51,480 bases of DNA, from assembly GCA_910589045.1 (NCBI GenBank), contig CAJUSH010000022.1:1-51480 (forward strand). Direction: 5' to 3'. The stretch is from an uncultured Eubacterium sp. Its GTDB lineage: Bacteria; Bacillota_A; Clostridia; Lachnospirales; Lachnospiraceae. The position numbers and the translations under genes were made by a program. Of this stretch, positions 16,582 to 24,348 are shown in pieces; within the stretch, counting starts at the first letter, position 1, and every line of letters starts with the position of its first letter. The notes under the pieces are model-generated. The model worked only from the letters and a program-made list of their open reading frames with translations. It was not told the DNA's origin and made no database searches.

Positions 16582-18138
16582 TTATCTTTTGAATTGTAAT
16601 TTCGTCATAAAATACTTAAAATAGTAAAAAGCATCCTCTGGCATATATCCGTCTCTGATTTTTTTGCAGAGCCACTTTTTCACCTCAGGGTATTGCTCTA
16701 ATTGCACAGTTACTGCTCCTATTCTATGAGCGATTGGTATCAATTTCCCATGAAAAGACATTAATCTTCTCGCAATGTCAAAATCATATGTGCTAATTTC
16801 CGATATTTTTCTCTTGAATCGGACTGTCTGGACAATATCCAAGCCCTGCATCACTTTAATCTCTGTTCCAAAATGTATATTTTCAATTTCAATTTTACTA
16901 CTTGCTTTTAACATGCGTCTTTCGTGAACAATTCCATCTTCCAATATAACTACAGTGCCGTCATATTCAGCACTCACGCACATAATTTGTTTTATCGGCA
17001 ACTCATATTGAACATCTGAGCTAAGTATATTTCCATGAATATCTGATATTACAACAACTGGTGCAGGCGTCGTGCTGTTCAGCTGTTTTCTCCAAAAATA
17101 AGTATACTCTAATACTTTCGTTCGACCAACAGAAATCAGCTGCTGACGTCCGTTACAATCCATTCTAATTACTTTTCCGGTTTTATCCGGACAAGAAAAT
17201 CTTTTAATCGTTGTCACCGGAAAAGCCTTCTCTACAATATCATCTCCTCCATACACATGTATAAAAAACTGCGCTCTGTCATGCTCAATAACATAAGGCG
17301 TTTTTATACAGATTGGCCAAATCGGATTTAAGAAAAGCCGGGATTCCGTCAGGCGACAATGTAAACTCCAGAAAAATTGGGCAGCATCTTCAGAAAAGAC
17401 GTTTGCTTTTACTTTATATATATACCATGTACATTTAGAAGCACTTTTTTCACAAATTTTCCTAATTTCTATATCTGTGGAACCTGGGCAAATTCTTTTC
17501 GTACATAGCAATAGGTAACTGTTCCCAACTTGAACATCCGCATCATCCGGCAGCTTCTTACCTGACTTCTCTACAAAAAGACTACCAGAATGGTCAATTC
17601 CTTTTACATATTTAGGCCAAAAACTTCTTAAGGCATCATCGGTAATCAGTTTATAATTCGGCGCTGGTATATTGCCGATATACACATAGGTGAGTCTCTC
17701 TTCATTCAACCGCTTAAAAGAGTATACATATTGGTTATCCTGCACTCCTATAGGCTGAATAATCACTTGTTGTATTTTCTGCTCCTGTAATATGACCGCC
17801 GGAACATATAGCAATCCCAGTTCCAGATCAAATTGATTGCCTGTGATATTGCATATTCGTATAGGCAGCTCATATTCTCTTGCTTCAAAAGTCATACTGG
17901 CGGAAGATCCAAACGTTCGATCCGGGCAGTCCTTACTCAATTCCGATACCTTATGTCTGAAATGGCGAACATTTCTTTCTCCCTCCGTAAGGATAACATA
18001 TTGTCTACATAACTCGCATATAAATAATCCACTTGCTGCCAAAACAGTCCCGCCCGGATGCAACCTTGCAGCCTCATTCGCCGTTATTTTTTTCCATCCG
18101 TGTTCTGTCCACATACATACGTGTGTTAAAGAAGCCAT
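16582..18138 (-). CDS. Protein with CoiA-like zinc-type N-terminus, first gene of the helicase operon
   Basis: Seen: 518 residues from ATG 18138, preceded by TTGGAGAGAAAG; the TTG at 18150 is part of that ribosome site. Residues about 35-75 contain ICELCRQYVIL, then VRHFRHK and a later Cys. This C..C...HFRH pattern is found at the N-terminus of CoiA-like competence and defence proteins, where it probably binds zinc. The rest is beta-rich and unfamiliar (YELPIRICNITGNQFDLELG, VRFKRKISEISTYDFDIA), with a helical C-terminus. No CoiA nuclease motif was found. The stop is 11 nt from the next start. Inferred: nucleic-acid-binding or sensing component. In order and length it resembles DruB of Druantia type I, an untested suggestion. 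Confidence 0.7.
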   Translation of the reverse strand: MASLTHVCMWTEHGWKKITANEAARLHPGGTVLAASGLFICELCRQYVILTEGERNVRHFRHKVSELSKDCPDRTFGSSASMTFEAREYELPIRICNITGNQFDLELGLLYVPAVILQEQKIQQVIIQPIGVQDNQYVYSFKRLNEERLTYVYIGNIPAPNYKLITDDALRSFWPKYVKGIDHSGSLFVEKSGKKLPDDADVQVGNSYLLLCTKRICPGSTDIEIRKICEKSASKCTWYIYKVKANVFSEDAAQFFWSLHCRLTESRLFLNPIWPICIKTPYVIEHDRAQFFIHVYGGDDIVEKAFPVTTIKRFSCPDKTGKVIRMDCNGRQQLISVGRTKVLEYTYFWRKQLNSTTPAPVVVISDIHGNILSSDVQYELPIKQIMCVSAEYDGTVVILEDGIVHERRMLKASSKIEIENIHFGTEIKVMQGLDIVQTVRFKRKISEISTYDFDIARRLMSFHGKLIPIAHRIGAVTVQLEQYPEVKKWLCKKIRDGYMPEDAFYYFKYFMTKLQFKR

Positions 18139-18204
18139 CTTTCTCTCCAAATTGAACTCATATCTTTGATAGATAAACTATATTACAGGAACCTTCACTG
18201 GAAC

Positions 18205-18301
18205 TTATACAATATACTCGTGAAAATGCTTTGCATTTCACTCGTTAACATACCAGAAGCATTCTGCCTCTGACATGCTATATTATATCCCTCCTTGTCA
18301 A
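18205..18301 (-). promoter_or_regulatory. Leader/promoter region of the helicase operon at the island edge
   Basis: Seen on the minus strand: TTGACA (18296-18301), TATAAT (18282-18287) and an imperfect inverted repeat, GTGAAATGC with GCATTTTCAC, around 18220-18240. TTGACA and TATAAT are only 8 nt apart and so cannot form one promoter; TAGCAT 15 nt after TTGACA is an alternative -10. The rest of the gap 18151-18403 is AT-rich and empty. G+C changes visibly across it, from AT-rich on the left to GC-rich on the right, so it also marks the island boundary. Confidence 0.4.
18238..18276 (-). CDS. Candidate 12-residue leader peptide upstream of the helicase operon
   Basis: Seen: AAGGAGGG at 18289-18296, then ATG at 18276 reading MSEAECFWYVNE and a stop. 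It ends about 100 nt before the first operon gene and is followed at once by a hairpin (GTGAAATGC/GCATTTTCAC). Spacing from ribosome site to ATG is 12 nt, rather long, and a TATAAT (18282-18287) lies inside that spacer. The stretch could instead be promoter DNA. Low confidence as a translated peptide. Confidence 0.25.
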   Translation of the reverse strand: MSEAECFWYVNE

Positions 18302-18389
18302 AAATTACTATAAATTCTGCTATATTGCCATCAGTTTTTCACTCACTTTGACCATACTTTAAAATATGACGCCATGAAAATGGGAAATT

Positions 18390-18415
18390 ATAAGCGGAGC
18401 ATTTCACAGCCCCGC
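18390..18415 (-). terminator. Weak hairpin overlapping the subtilase stop codon
   Basis: On the minus strand GCGGGGC pairs with GCTCCGC (7 bp with one G-U) around the loop TGTGAAAT, followed by TTATAATTT. It overlaps the end of the subtilisin gene and is the only terminator-like structure before the island. Confidence 0.4.
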
Positions 18416-20086
18416 CAGATAAAGAAATGTCCCCGCCAGGTCGAGCTTTCCGTAACCCCACTCCCGATTCGGATAAAGCTCCCCCGTCTCCTGGTCCGCG
18501 CCCCGGATAAAATCATCCTTCACGTCCATGGAATTTGCGCCCGGTATATTGCCCCGCACCACCGCCCACTCCATATACATCGCAGCGGCGCCTGCCGTGA
18601 TCGCGGCAGCGTAGGAGGTACCGGTATGCAGCTGCCTGCCCGTGCCCTCAATGTTCACCGAGGGTGCGGCAAAATCCGGCTTGACGCCACCGTTTATTGT
18701 ATAACCCCGTCCCGAGTTTAAAAAAAGAGAGCCTTCCGCGTCATTGTAGCCCCCGACTGTCATGGGTACGTGGGCCGTGCCCGGGATCGTCAGCGTCGTG
18801 TCCGGGCTTGACGAGAGGAAATAGACCGGCGACTCCAAAAAGGCGCTGATCGGCAGCCACATATGGAACACGCCGTAGACAAAATTTTTCGGGTAAACAA
18901 GAATTTTCCACACGCCCTTCGAGGGCCGCTCAAACCGGAAATAGACAAGCTGGTTAGCGCTCAGATTTCCCACAATCTGATAGTCCAGGGAAAAATTTGT
19001 CCCCTCAAGTACAAAGCTGTATTCCTGTCTGCTCTCCCGCGACGCCGGAATACGAGAAACCCGCTCCCCCGCAGGCGAGATGACAGAAACCTCGTAAAGC
19101 TCCGGCTCCTGCGCCCAAAGCTCGATGGAAAATCCGTTCATGACCCGCTCCACGTTCACCTCCACCGTAACAAACTCCTCCGCGTTATAGAGCTTGCCGT
19201 AAAAATGATGGCGCTCGTTTGCCTCGTTGCCCGCAGCCACAGTCACCGCACGCATCCGGCGCTGTCCGATATCATTTAAGTAGCTTGACAAATAGGAATT
19301 GCCGCTGTGTGAGCCGTGGTTCGTCCCAAGCGCCACGAGCAGCACAAGCGGCTGGCTGCGGGCAGCTGCAAGGCGGTTGAGGTAATCAATGCCCAGCATA
19401 ATATCATTTTCCTGATAGGCGACCGCATCATCCGGGATAAAATAGAAATCCCGCAAATACTGCTTTGCCTGCTTCAGCTTCACAACCGCAATATCCGCAT
19501 GCGGGGCCGCCCCGGAAAAGCCGCTTGCCGCATCCACGGAGCCTGCCGCGATCGAGGCCACCGCCGTCCCGTGCCCGATGGGATCGTTGACCTGCACAAA
19601 AAGCAGCGGGTTCGCATTTGCCAGCGCCTCATTGATCACCCCCTGCGTGTATTCCTGTCCGTAAAAATAAGGCTCCGGCGGCGTGCCGTCCTCAACCGTC
19701 TGATCCCAGATCGCTATAATACGGCTGCTGCCGTCCTCATAGCGGAACGCCTGATTGGTAAAGTCAATGCCCGTATCAACAATTCCGACGAGAACCCCTT
19801 CCCCTGTCAACGAGAGATTCGGCTGGTTGCGGATACGCAAAATACCGCTGGCATCCAATGCCTGCGCGGAAAGCGGCGTAAAGCATTTCGGCACCGCCTT
19901 GTAGCTGTATGTCTTAAAATTGAGGGACGGCAAATTCACCGGCTTATAATACAGGAACTGATAGTTGCCGTCCATGTCGATCAGGCATACATCATCCCCC
20001 GTTCCCGGCAGCGGATCATCCTTCCGCAACATAAAATCATACCATTCGTTTGAATAAACTGCCTCCCTGCATGTTTTGAAATCCAT
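18404..20086 (-). CDS. Csp-like subtilisin family (S8) serine peptidase
   Basis: Seen: 560 residues with a complete catalytic triad: Asp104 in GIVDTGIDF, His172 in GHGTAVA and Ser491 in GTSYAA. A large insertion between His and Ser holds a beta-rich domain, as in the Csp proteases and related Clostridia subtilases. No signal peptide or long prodomain, so it acts in the cytoplasm or in the spore. ATG at 20086 follows ACAGGGGCTGTAAT. CspB-type proteases process the germination lytic enzyme SleC; other clostridial members have unknown substrates. It is transcribed alone, just after the ClpX terminator. Role in germination is inference; the peptidase call is firm. Confidence 0.88.
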   Translation of the reverse strand: MDFKTCREAVYSNEWYDFMLRKDDPLPGTGDDVCLIDMDGNYQFLYYKPVNLPSLNFKTYSYKAVPKCFTPLSAQALDASGILRIRNQPNLSLTGEGVLVGIVDTGIDFTNQAFRYEDGSSRIIAIWDQTVEDGTPPEPYFYGQEYTQGVINEALANANPLLFVQVNDPIGHGTAVASIAAGSVDAASGFSGAAPHADIAVVKLKQAKQYLRDFYFIPDDAVAYQENDIMLGIDYLNRLAAARSQPLVLLVALGTNHGSHSGNSYLSSYLNDIGQRRMRAVTVAAGNEANERHHFYGKLYNAEEFVTVEVNVERVMNGFSIELWAQEPELYEVSVISPAGERVSRIPASRESRQEYSFVLEGTNFSLDYQIVGNLSANQLVYFRFERPSKGVWKILVYPKNFVYGVFHMWLPISAFLESPVYFLSSSPDTTLTIPGTAHVPMTVGGYNDAEGSLFLNSGRGYTINGGVKPDFAAPSVNIEGTGRQLHTGTSYAAAITAGAAAMYMEWAVVRGNIPGANSMDVKDDFIRGADQETGELYPNREWGYGKLDLAGTFLYLAGL

Positions 20087-20124
20087 ATTACAGCCCCTGT
20101 AAGCTTCATTATTTCAGCATATGC

Positions 20125-20156
20125 AAAAAGCCCCGGGGAGGTTCCCCCCCGGGACT
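20125..20156 (-). terminator. Rho-independent terminator of the clpX transcript
   Basis: On the minus strand GTCCCGGGG pairs with CCCCGGGGC (one T-G wobble) around a 9-nt loop and is followed by TTTTT. It lies about 70 nt past the stop of the ClpX gene. Confidence 0.8.
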
Positions 20157-20221
20157 TTCCACAGCAAAATATATCCGGTCCATGCGTTGCCGTCGTTTCG
20201 ATAAGGAGCTGCCGCTGCGTC

Positions 20222-21715
20222 CTAATTTCCGGCCGAAATCTGCGGCACACCCCGCATGATAATCTGCGGCGCACCGTTGTTCTCGATATAATCCCGTGTG
20301 ATAACAACCCTGCCGATGTTCTCATCCTTGGGAATCTCATACATGATATCCAGCATAAACTCCTCGATGATGGCGCGCAGGGCACGCGCCCCCACCTCCT
20401 TTTCCCGGGCGCGTTTTGCAATTGCATAAAGCGCGTCCTCCTCAAACTCCAGCGCCACCTCATCATAGGTGAGCAGCTTCTGGTACTGCTTGATGATGGC
20501 GTTTTTCGGCTCTGTCAAAATGCGCACCAGCATATCCTCGGTAAGCGCATCCAGCGAAAAGAGAATCGGCAGCCGCCCGATAAACTCCGGAATCATGCCG
20601 AACTTGCGGATATCCTCCACCGTCACATGACGCAGCAGGTTTTCCTCCTTGTCATACTTATCCTTTAAGTCTGCCTGAAATCCTATGGATGAATTTTTGT
20701 TCAGGCGCTCCTTGATAATATCCTCCAAATCCGGGAAAGCGCCCCCGCAGATAAAAAGAATATTTTTCGTGTTCACAAGCGCCATGGGAACCATCGCATT
20801 TTTGCTTGAAGCACCGACCGGGACCTCCACCTCGGCGCCCTCCAAAAGCTTTAGCATGCCCTGCTGCACGCTCTCGCCGCTCACGTCCCGCTGATTCGCA
20901 TTTTTCTTTTTCGCGATCTTATCGATCTCGTCGATAAAAATAATGCCGTGCTCCGCGCGCTCCACATCGTTGTCCGCCGCAGCCAAAAGCTTGCTGACCA
21001 CGCTCTCGATATCGTCGCCGATATAGCCCGCCTCCGTGAGGGAGGTTGCATCCGTGATAGCCAGCGGCACATCCAGAAGCTGCGCCAGCGTCCGCACAAG
21101 ATAGGTCTTGCCGCAGCCCGTCGGACCTACCATGAGCATGTTGGACTTCTCGATCTCGACGCCGTCCCTGTTTTCGCCCTTCTCGTCCTCCGAAAAGATA
21201 CGCTTGTAATGGTTGTAGACCGCCACGGACATCACCTTTTTCGCGTGCTCCTGGCCCACCACATGCTCATCGAGCGTCGCCTTGATCCGGTGGGGTGCGG
21301 GAATCGAGTGAATATCCAGCACCGGCTCCACCCGCTTCTGCTTCTTCGGCTTTTTCTTTTTTACGCGCTGTGCCCCCGGCATCATGCCCGCCAGGTCCGA
21401 GAGGTTGATCATGCTGATGTTCGGCATGCCTCCCGTATTCGGACGGTTATTCGCCCCGCCGAAAACCGGCGTCATATCGCCCATGGGAAATCCGGCGCTG
21501 CTCATACTGTCAAAAGTCTTTTGCATACAGTCCTTGCAGATGCAGATATTATTCGGAATCCGCATCAGAGGACCGGTGACGCTCTCCGGACGGCCGCAGA
21601 TATAACAGCTGTCCTCTTTCTTTTTTTCCTCCGGCGTATCCGCTTTTTCTGCGGCATCCGCCGTCACATCCGTCTCCGTAATCTCCTTAAATTCATCGTC
21701 GCTATAGGTTGACAT
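20222..21715 (-). CDS. clpX: ClpX-type AAA+ unfoldase (paralogue with long linker)
   Basis: Seen: 497 residues from ATG 21715, preceded by ATGGAGGAAAAAAGA; the reading to 21745 has no ribosome site. N-terminal C4 zinc finger (CYICGRP ... CICKDC), Walker A VGPTGCGKT, pore loop EAGYIGDD, Walker B IIFIDEIDKIA, the ClpP-docking loop SIGFQAD and EFIGRLP sensor region. The family is usually about 420 residues; extra length lies in an acidic N-terminus and in a Gly/Asn then Lys-rich linker (KKKKPKKQKR) between zinc finger and AAA domain. ClpX hexamers unfold substrates for ClpP. It is not next to clpP or tig here, so it is probably a second, divergent ClpX. It is the last gene of the 25700-20222 run, closed by a terminator. 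Confidence 0.9.
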   Translation of the reverse strand: MSTYSDDEFKEITETDVTADAAEKADTPEEKKKEDSCYICGRPESVTGPLMRIPNNICICKDCMQKTFDSMSSAGFPMGDMTPVFGGANNRPNTGGMPNISMINLSDLAGMMPGAQRVKKKKPKKQKRVEPVLDIHSIPAPHRIKATLDEHVVGQEHAKKVMSVAVYNHYKRIFSEDEKGENRDGVEIEKSNMLMVGPTGCGKTYLVRTLAQLLDVPLAITDATSLTEAGYIGDDIESVVSKLLAAADNDVERAEHGIIFIDEIDKIAKKKNANQRDVSGESVQQGMLKLLEGAEVEVPVGASSKNAMVPMALVNTKNILFICGGAFPDLEDIIKERLNKNSSIGFQADLKDKYDKEENLLRHVTVEDIRKFGMIPEFIGRLPILFSLDALTEDMLVRILTEPKNAIIKQYQKLLTYDEVALEFEEDALYAIAKRAREKEVGARALRAIIEEFMLDIMYEIPKDENIGRVVITRDYIENNGAPQIIMRGVPQISAGN

Positions 21716-21800
21716 TCTTTTTTCCTCCATGTTCCAACGATTCATTCCCTATGCGGCCCCGTCGGCGCACGATGTGCTTTGGACAGCCGCTCCCATATAA

Positions 21801-22727
21801 TTATCGGCAGTAATCAACACCTTCATAATCAAACGCAGGTATAAAACTCTCGTTTACCGCGCCGCCCTCCTGAATAAATGCATGCTCCACACCGCGCCCG
21901 ACGGCATACTCTACCAGCGCGTCATAGCTTCTTCGCTTAATCGGATGCCCCAAAAGGGGATGCCCCTTCACTGCATCCACAGGCGTGTACTGACGCAGCA
22001 GGCTTAAATAAACTTCTCCGCCGTAGGTATCGAAAACATACGACACCACCCGTTTCGCGTCCGCAAGCCCGCCCGGAAGCAGGAGATGGCGCACGATCAC
22101 ACCCCGCCTTATAAGCGGCTCCTTCTCTCCCGGCATCCGGGCAAGCACGGCCCCGCCCACCTGCCGGTACATTTCCCCGACAGCGGCCCTTGCCGTCTGC
22201 GGATAATCCGGTGCCCGGGAATATTCCTGCGCCCGTGCGCCGTCCATATATTTCAAATCCGGCAGATACACATCAATGAGCCCGTCCAGACATCGCAGCG
22301 CCTCCACCGTCACGTAGCTGCCCGTGTTATACACAAAGGGAAGTGAAAAGCCCCGCGCACGCGCCTGACGGATTGCCGCCGCGACCGCAGGAATAAAGTG
22401 ATCCGGTGTCACGAGGTTAATGTTGTTCGCTCCCTGCTCCGCAAGCTCGAAAAAAATATCACACAGACGCGAGACGGAAATGTCCCTTCCCACCCCGCCC
22501 CGCGCAATCGGGCCGTTTTGGCAGTATACGCATCCCATGGCACAGCCCGAGAAAAAGACGGCTCCGCTGCCCCTCGTTCCGCTGATGCACGGCTCCTCCC
22601 AGAAGTGGAGCGCCGCACGCGCAATCCGAAGCGTCTCTGTCTCACCGCAGACACCCCGCGCCCCCGCCCTGCGGTTTACACCGCACGCCCGGGGACACAG
22701 CATACATCCCGCTTCCCCGCCCATCAT
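21801..22727 (-). CDS. Radical SAM protein, PflA-related
   Basis: Seen: 308 residues. The radical-SAM motif CxxxCxxC is at Cys62, Cys66 and Cys69 (SGCAMGCVYCQNG). An extra N-terminal cluster-like motif, GCMLCPRACGVNRR, resembles the COG1313 branch of putative pyruvate-formate-lyase activating enzymes. HLLLPGGL and NTGSYVT also fit that branch. It reductively cleaves SAM through a [4Fe-4S] cluster, in the cytoplasm; the substrate is unknown. The start overlaps the esterase stop by 4 nt (ATGA), showing coupling. No glycyl-radical enzyme gene is in the window. Confidence 0.85.
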   Translation of the reverse strand: MMGGEAGCMLCPRACGVNRRAGARGVCGETETLRIARAALHFWEEPCISGTRGSGAVFFSGCAMGCVYCQNGPIARGGVGRDISVSRLCDIFFELAEQGANNINLVTPDHFIPAVAAAIRQARARGFSLPFVYNTGSYVTVEALRCLDGLIDVYLPDLKYMDGARAQEYSRAPDYPQTARAAVGEMYRQVGGAVLARMPGEKEPLIRRGVIVRHLLLPGGLADAKRVVSYVFDTYGGEVYLSLLRQYTPVDAVKGHPLLGHPIKRRSYDALVEYAVGRGVEHAFIQEGGAVNESFIPAFDYEGVDYCR

Positions 22728-23665
22728 TCTCCCGCGCTCCCTCCTTCTCCGCTGATCTCCCCGATAAAGCGCCCGATCTCAAGCCACGCATGCTTGCACT
22801 CCGGCAGTGCCAGCGGTGCCATCTGAAACACATGAAACATACCGTCGTACACGGAAAGACGCACCTTCACCCCCGCCTCCTTCACCTTCTGCGCCAGGAG
22901 CACGGAATCCGACAGGAGCATCTCACAGGAGCCGACCTGGATCAGCATCGGCGGGAAGCCCTCATACTCCCCGAACAGCGGCGAGAGATAGGGATTTGTC
23001 AGATCCTCCTCCCCTGCATACTCCCGGTTATAGATCATCGAGTCCTCGGTTCCCCCAAACAGGGGGTCCATCTCAAAATTATCCTTGTAGGAAGCCCCGC
23101 TGGCGGTCATATCCGTCCACGGCGACATCGTGATGATGCCGCTCGGAAGCCTGCGCCCGTTCTCCTTAAGGCACAGACACATCGCAAGCGCCAGTCCGCC
23201 GCCCGCAGAATCCCCCGCCACAATGATCTGATCCTCTCTGTAACCGTTTTTCAGGAGCCATTCATACCCGTCCAGGGCGTCAATGAGCGCTGCCGGGAAG
23301 GGATATTCGGGCGCCACCCGGTAATCCACTGTGAAAACGCCGTAGCGCTTCCCCACCTCATTGTAGAGTCCCGCAAACGAACGGTAAGCGTGACGCATTC
23401 CGCCGATATATCCGCCGCCGTGCAGCTGCAGGATCACACGCTCCCGGTTCGGCTTCTCAAACTCCAAAAGCTCCGCCGGACAGTGCGCCAGCTCCACCAC
23501 CGTGTTCGTAAAGCACTCCGGGCATTTCCAGAAGCGCGCAGGCTCGACGATCTTTTTGCGGATCTCGCCGTTTTTAAACTTTTGTCCAATCACGTTTTCC
23601 TTTGTCAGGGCAGCGATCGCCTGCCGCATCAGACGCCCCTGCCGGCTCACTTTTTGTTCCGTCAT
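22724..23665 (-). CDS. Alpha/beta hydrolase (HSL-type esterase)
   Basis: Seen: 313 residues with the oxyanion-hole motif HGGG at 82-85, nucleophile elbow GDSAG with Ser153, an acid residue after ILIQVGSCEMLLSD, and His in GMFHVFQ. This is the hormone-sensitive-lipase/acetyl-esterase branch, which hydrolyses short acyl esters. No signal peptide. Ribosome site AGAAAGGGTT. It lies between a DUF6320 membrane protein and a radical-SAM gene, with a condensation-fold acyltransferase two genes upstream. The same operon could therefore form and cleave an ester; this link is inference. Confidence 0.88.
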   Translation of the reverse strand: MTEQKVSRQGRLMRQAIAALTKENVIGQKFKNGEIRKKIVEPARFWKCPECFTNTVVELAHCPAELLEFEKPNRERVILQLHGGGYIGGMRHAYRSFAGLYNEVGKRYGVFTVDYRVAPEYPFPAALIDALDGYEWLLKNGYREDQIIVAGDSAGGGLALAMCLCLKENGRRLPSGIITMSPWTDMTASGASYKDNFEMDPLFGGTEDSMIYNREYAGEEDLTNPYLSPLFGEYEGFPPMLIQVGSCEMLLSDSVLLAQKVKEAGVKVRLSVYDGMFHVFQMAPLALPECKHAWLEIGRFIGEISGEGGSAGE

Positions 23666-23679
23666 AACCCTTTCTCTCT

Positions 23680-24348
23680 CTACTTAATATGAAACCGTCG
23701 TCTCAGCTCGGTGACGGCGCGCCGCCCGCCGATAATTACCGTCCCCAAAAATGAGAACACCGCCGCCGCCAGCGCCGCATAGGACAGCGCCGGCGCCGTA
23801 ATCAGCTCCAGCGCGCTCAGCAGAATCGGAATAAAGCTGAACACAATCATGGCAAGCTGAAAGCTCAGGTAGCTCTGCCAGTTGCGGCGGTTGCAGATGA
23901 TAAATCCCAGAATCACCGCATCCGTCGCCAGCAGCGCTGCCGGAAACGCATAATTCATGGACCAGCCGTTGTTGCCGAACACCCGGTCAGTAACAAGCAG
24001 AAGCAAAACACCGCACGCTACGCCCACAATGATCTTCATGCGGTAGCCCGCTCGGCTGTAGCTTACCGTGTATGCAAGTGTAACATAAATATATGCCAGA
24101 ATCACGCCTACAACCACACTCCAGTAGGTTCCCTGGAAATAAAAATAGTTGATCGCAACCAGCCCCGTCTCCAGCACGATGGCCGCAAACAGGTAAATGC
24201 GGATGATGAGCTTTAACACATAATTTTTTGCCCAGATATCCGGATATTTTGACTCGGCATCCTCGTCCACATCCAGTACGCACTTGCATAACGGGCACAC
24301 CGGCACATCGTCGCGGATGATCACCTTGCACTGTCTGCATTTACTCAT
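23680..24348 (-). CDS. DUF6320-type membrane protein with N-terminal zinc ribbon
   Basis: Seen: 222 residues. The N-terminus has CRQC and CPLC (Cys4, 7, 18, 21), a zinc ribbon, followed by about six hydrophobic helices from residue about 45 to 205 (LIIRIYLFAAIVLETGLVAI, IIVGVACGVLLLLV, FSFIPILLSALELI). This layout matches proteins annotated DUF6320 in Lachnospiraceae, function unknown. It overlaps the upstream acyltransferase stop by 4 nt. Inferred: membrane partner of the acyltransferase/esterase pair. Confidence 0.75.
   Translation of the reverse strand: MSKCRQCKVIIRDDVPVCPLCKCVLDVDEDAESKYPDIWAKNYVLKLIIRIYLFAAIVLETGLVAINYFYFQGTYWSVVVGVILAYIYVTLAYTVSYSRAGYRMKIIVGVACGVLLLLVTDRVFGNNGWSMNYAFPAALLATDAVILGFIICNRRNWQSYLSFQLAMIVFSFIPILLSALELITAPALSYAALAAAVFSFLGTVIIGGRRAVTELRRRFHIK

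Noticed and set aside
7583..18138. Calling the helicase operon complete DISARM or Druantia
   Set aside because: No methylase, PLD (DrmC) or DrmB gene for DISARM, and no DUF4338 DruA for Druantia type I. Partner proteins could not be matched by eye.
22790..23692. 300-codon plus-strand open frame
   Set aside because: Mirror of the esterase gene; His/Arg-rich, no ribosome site, no motif.
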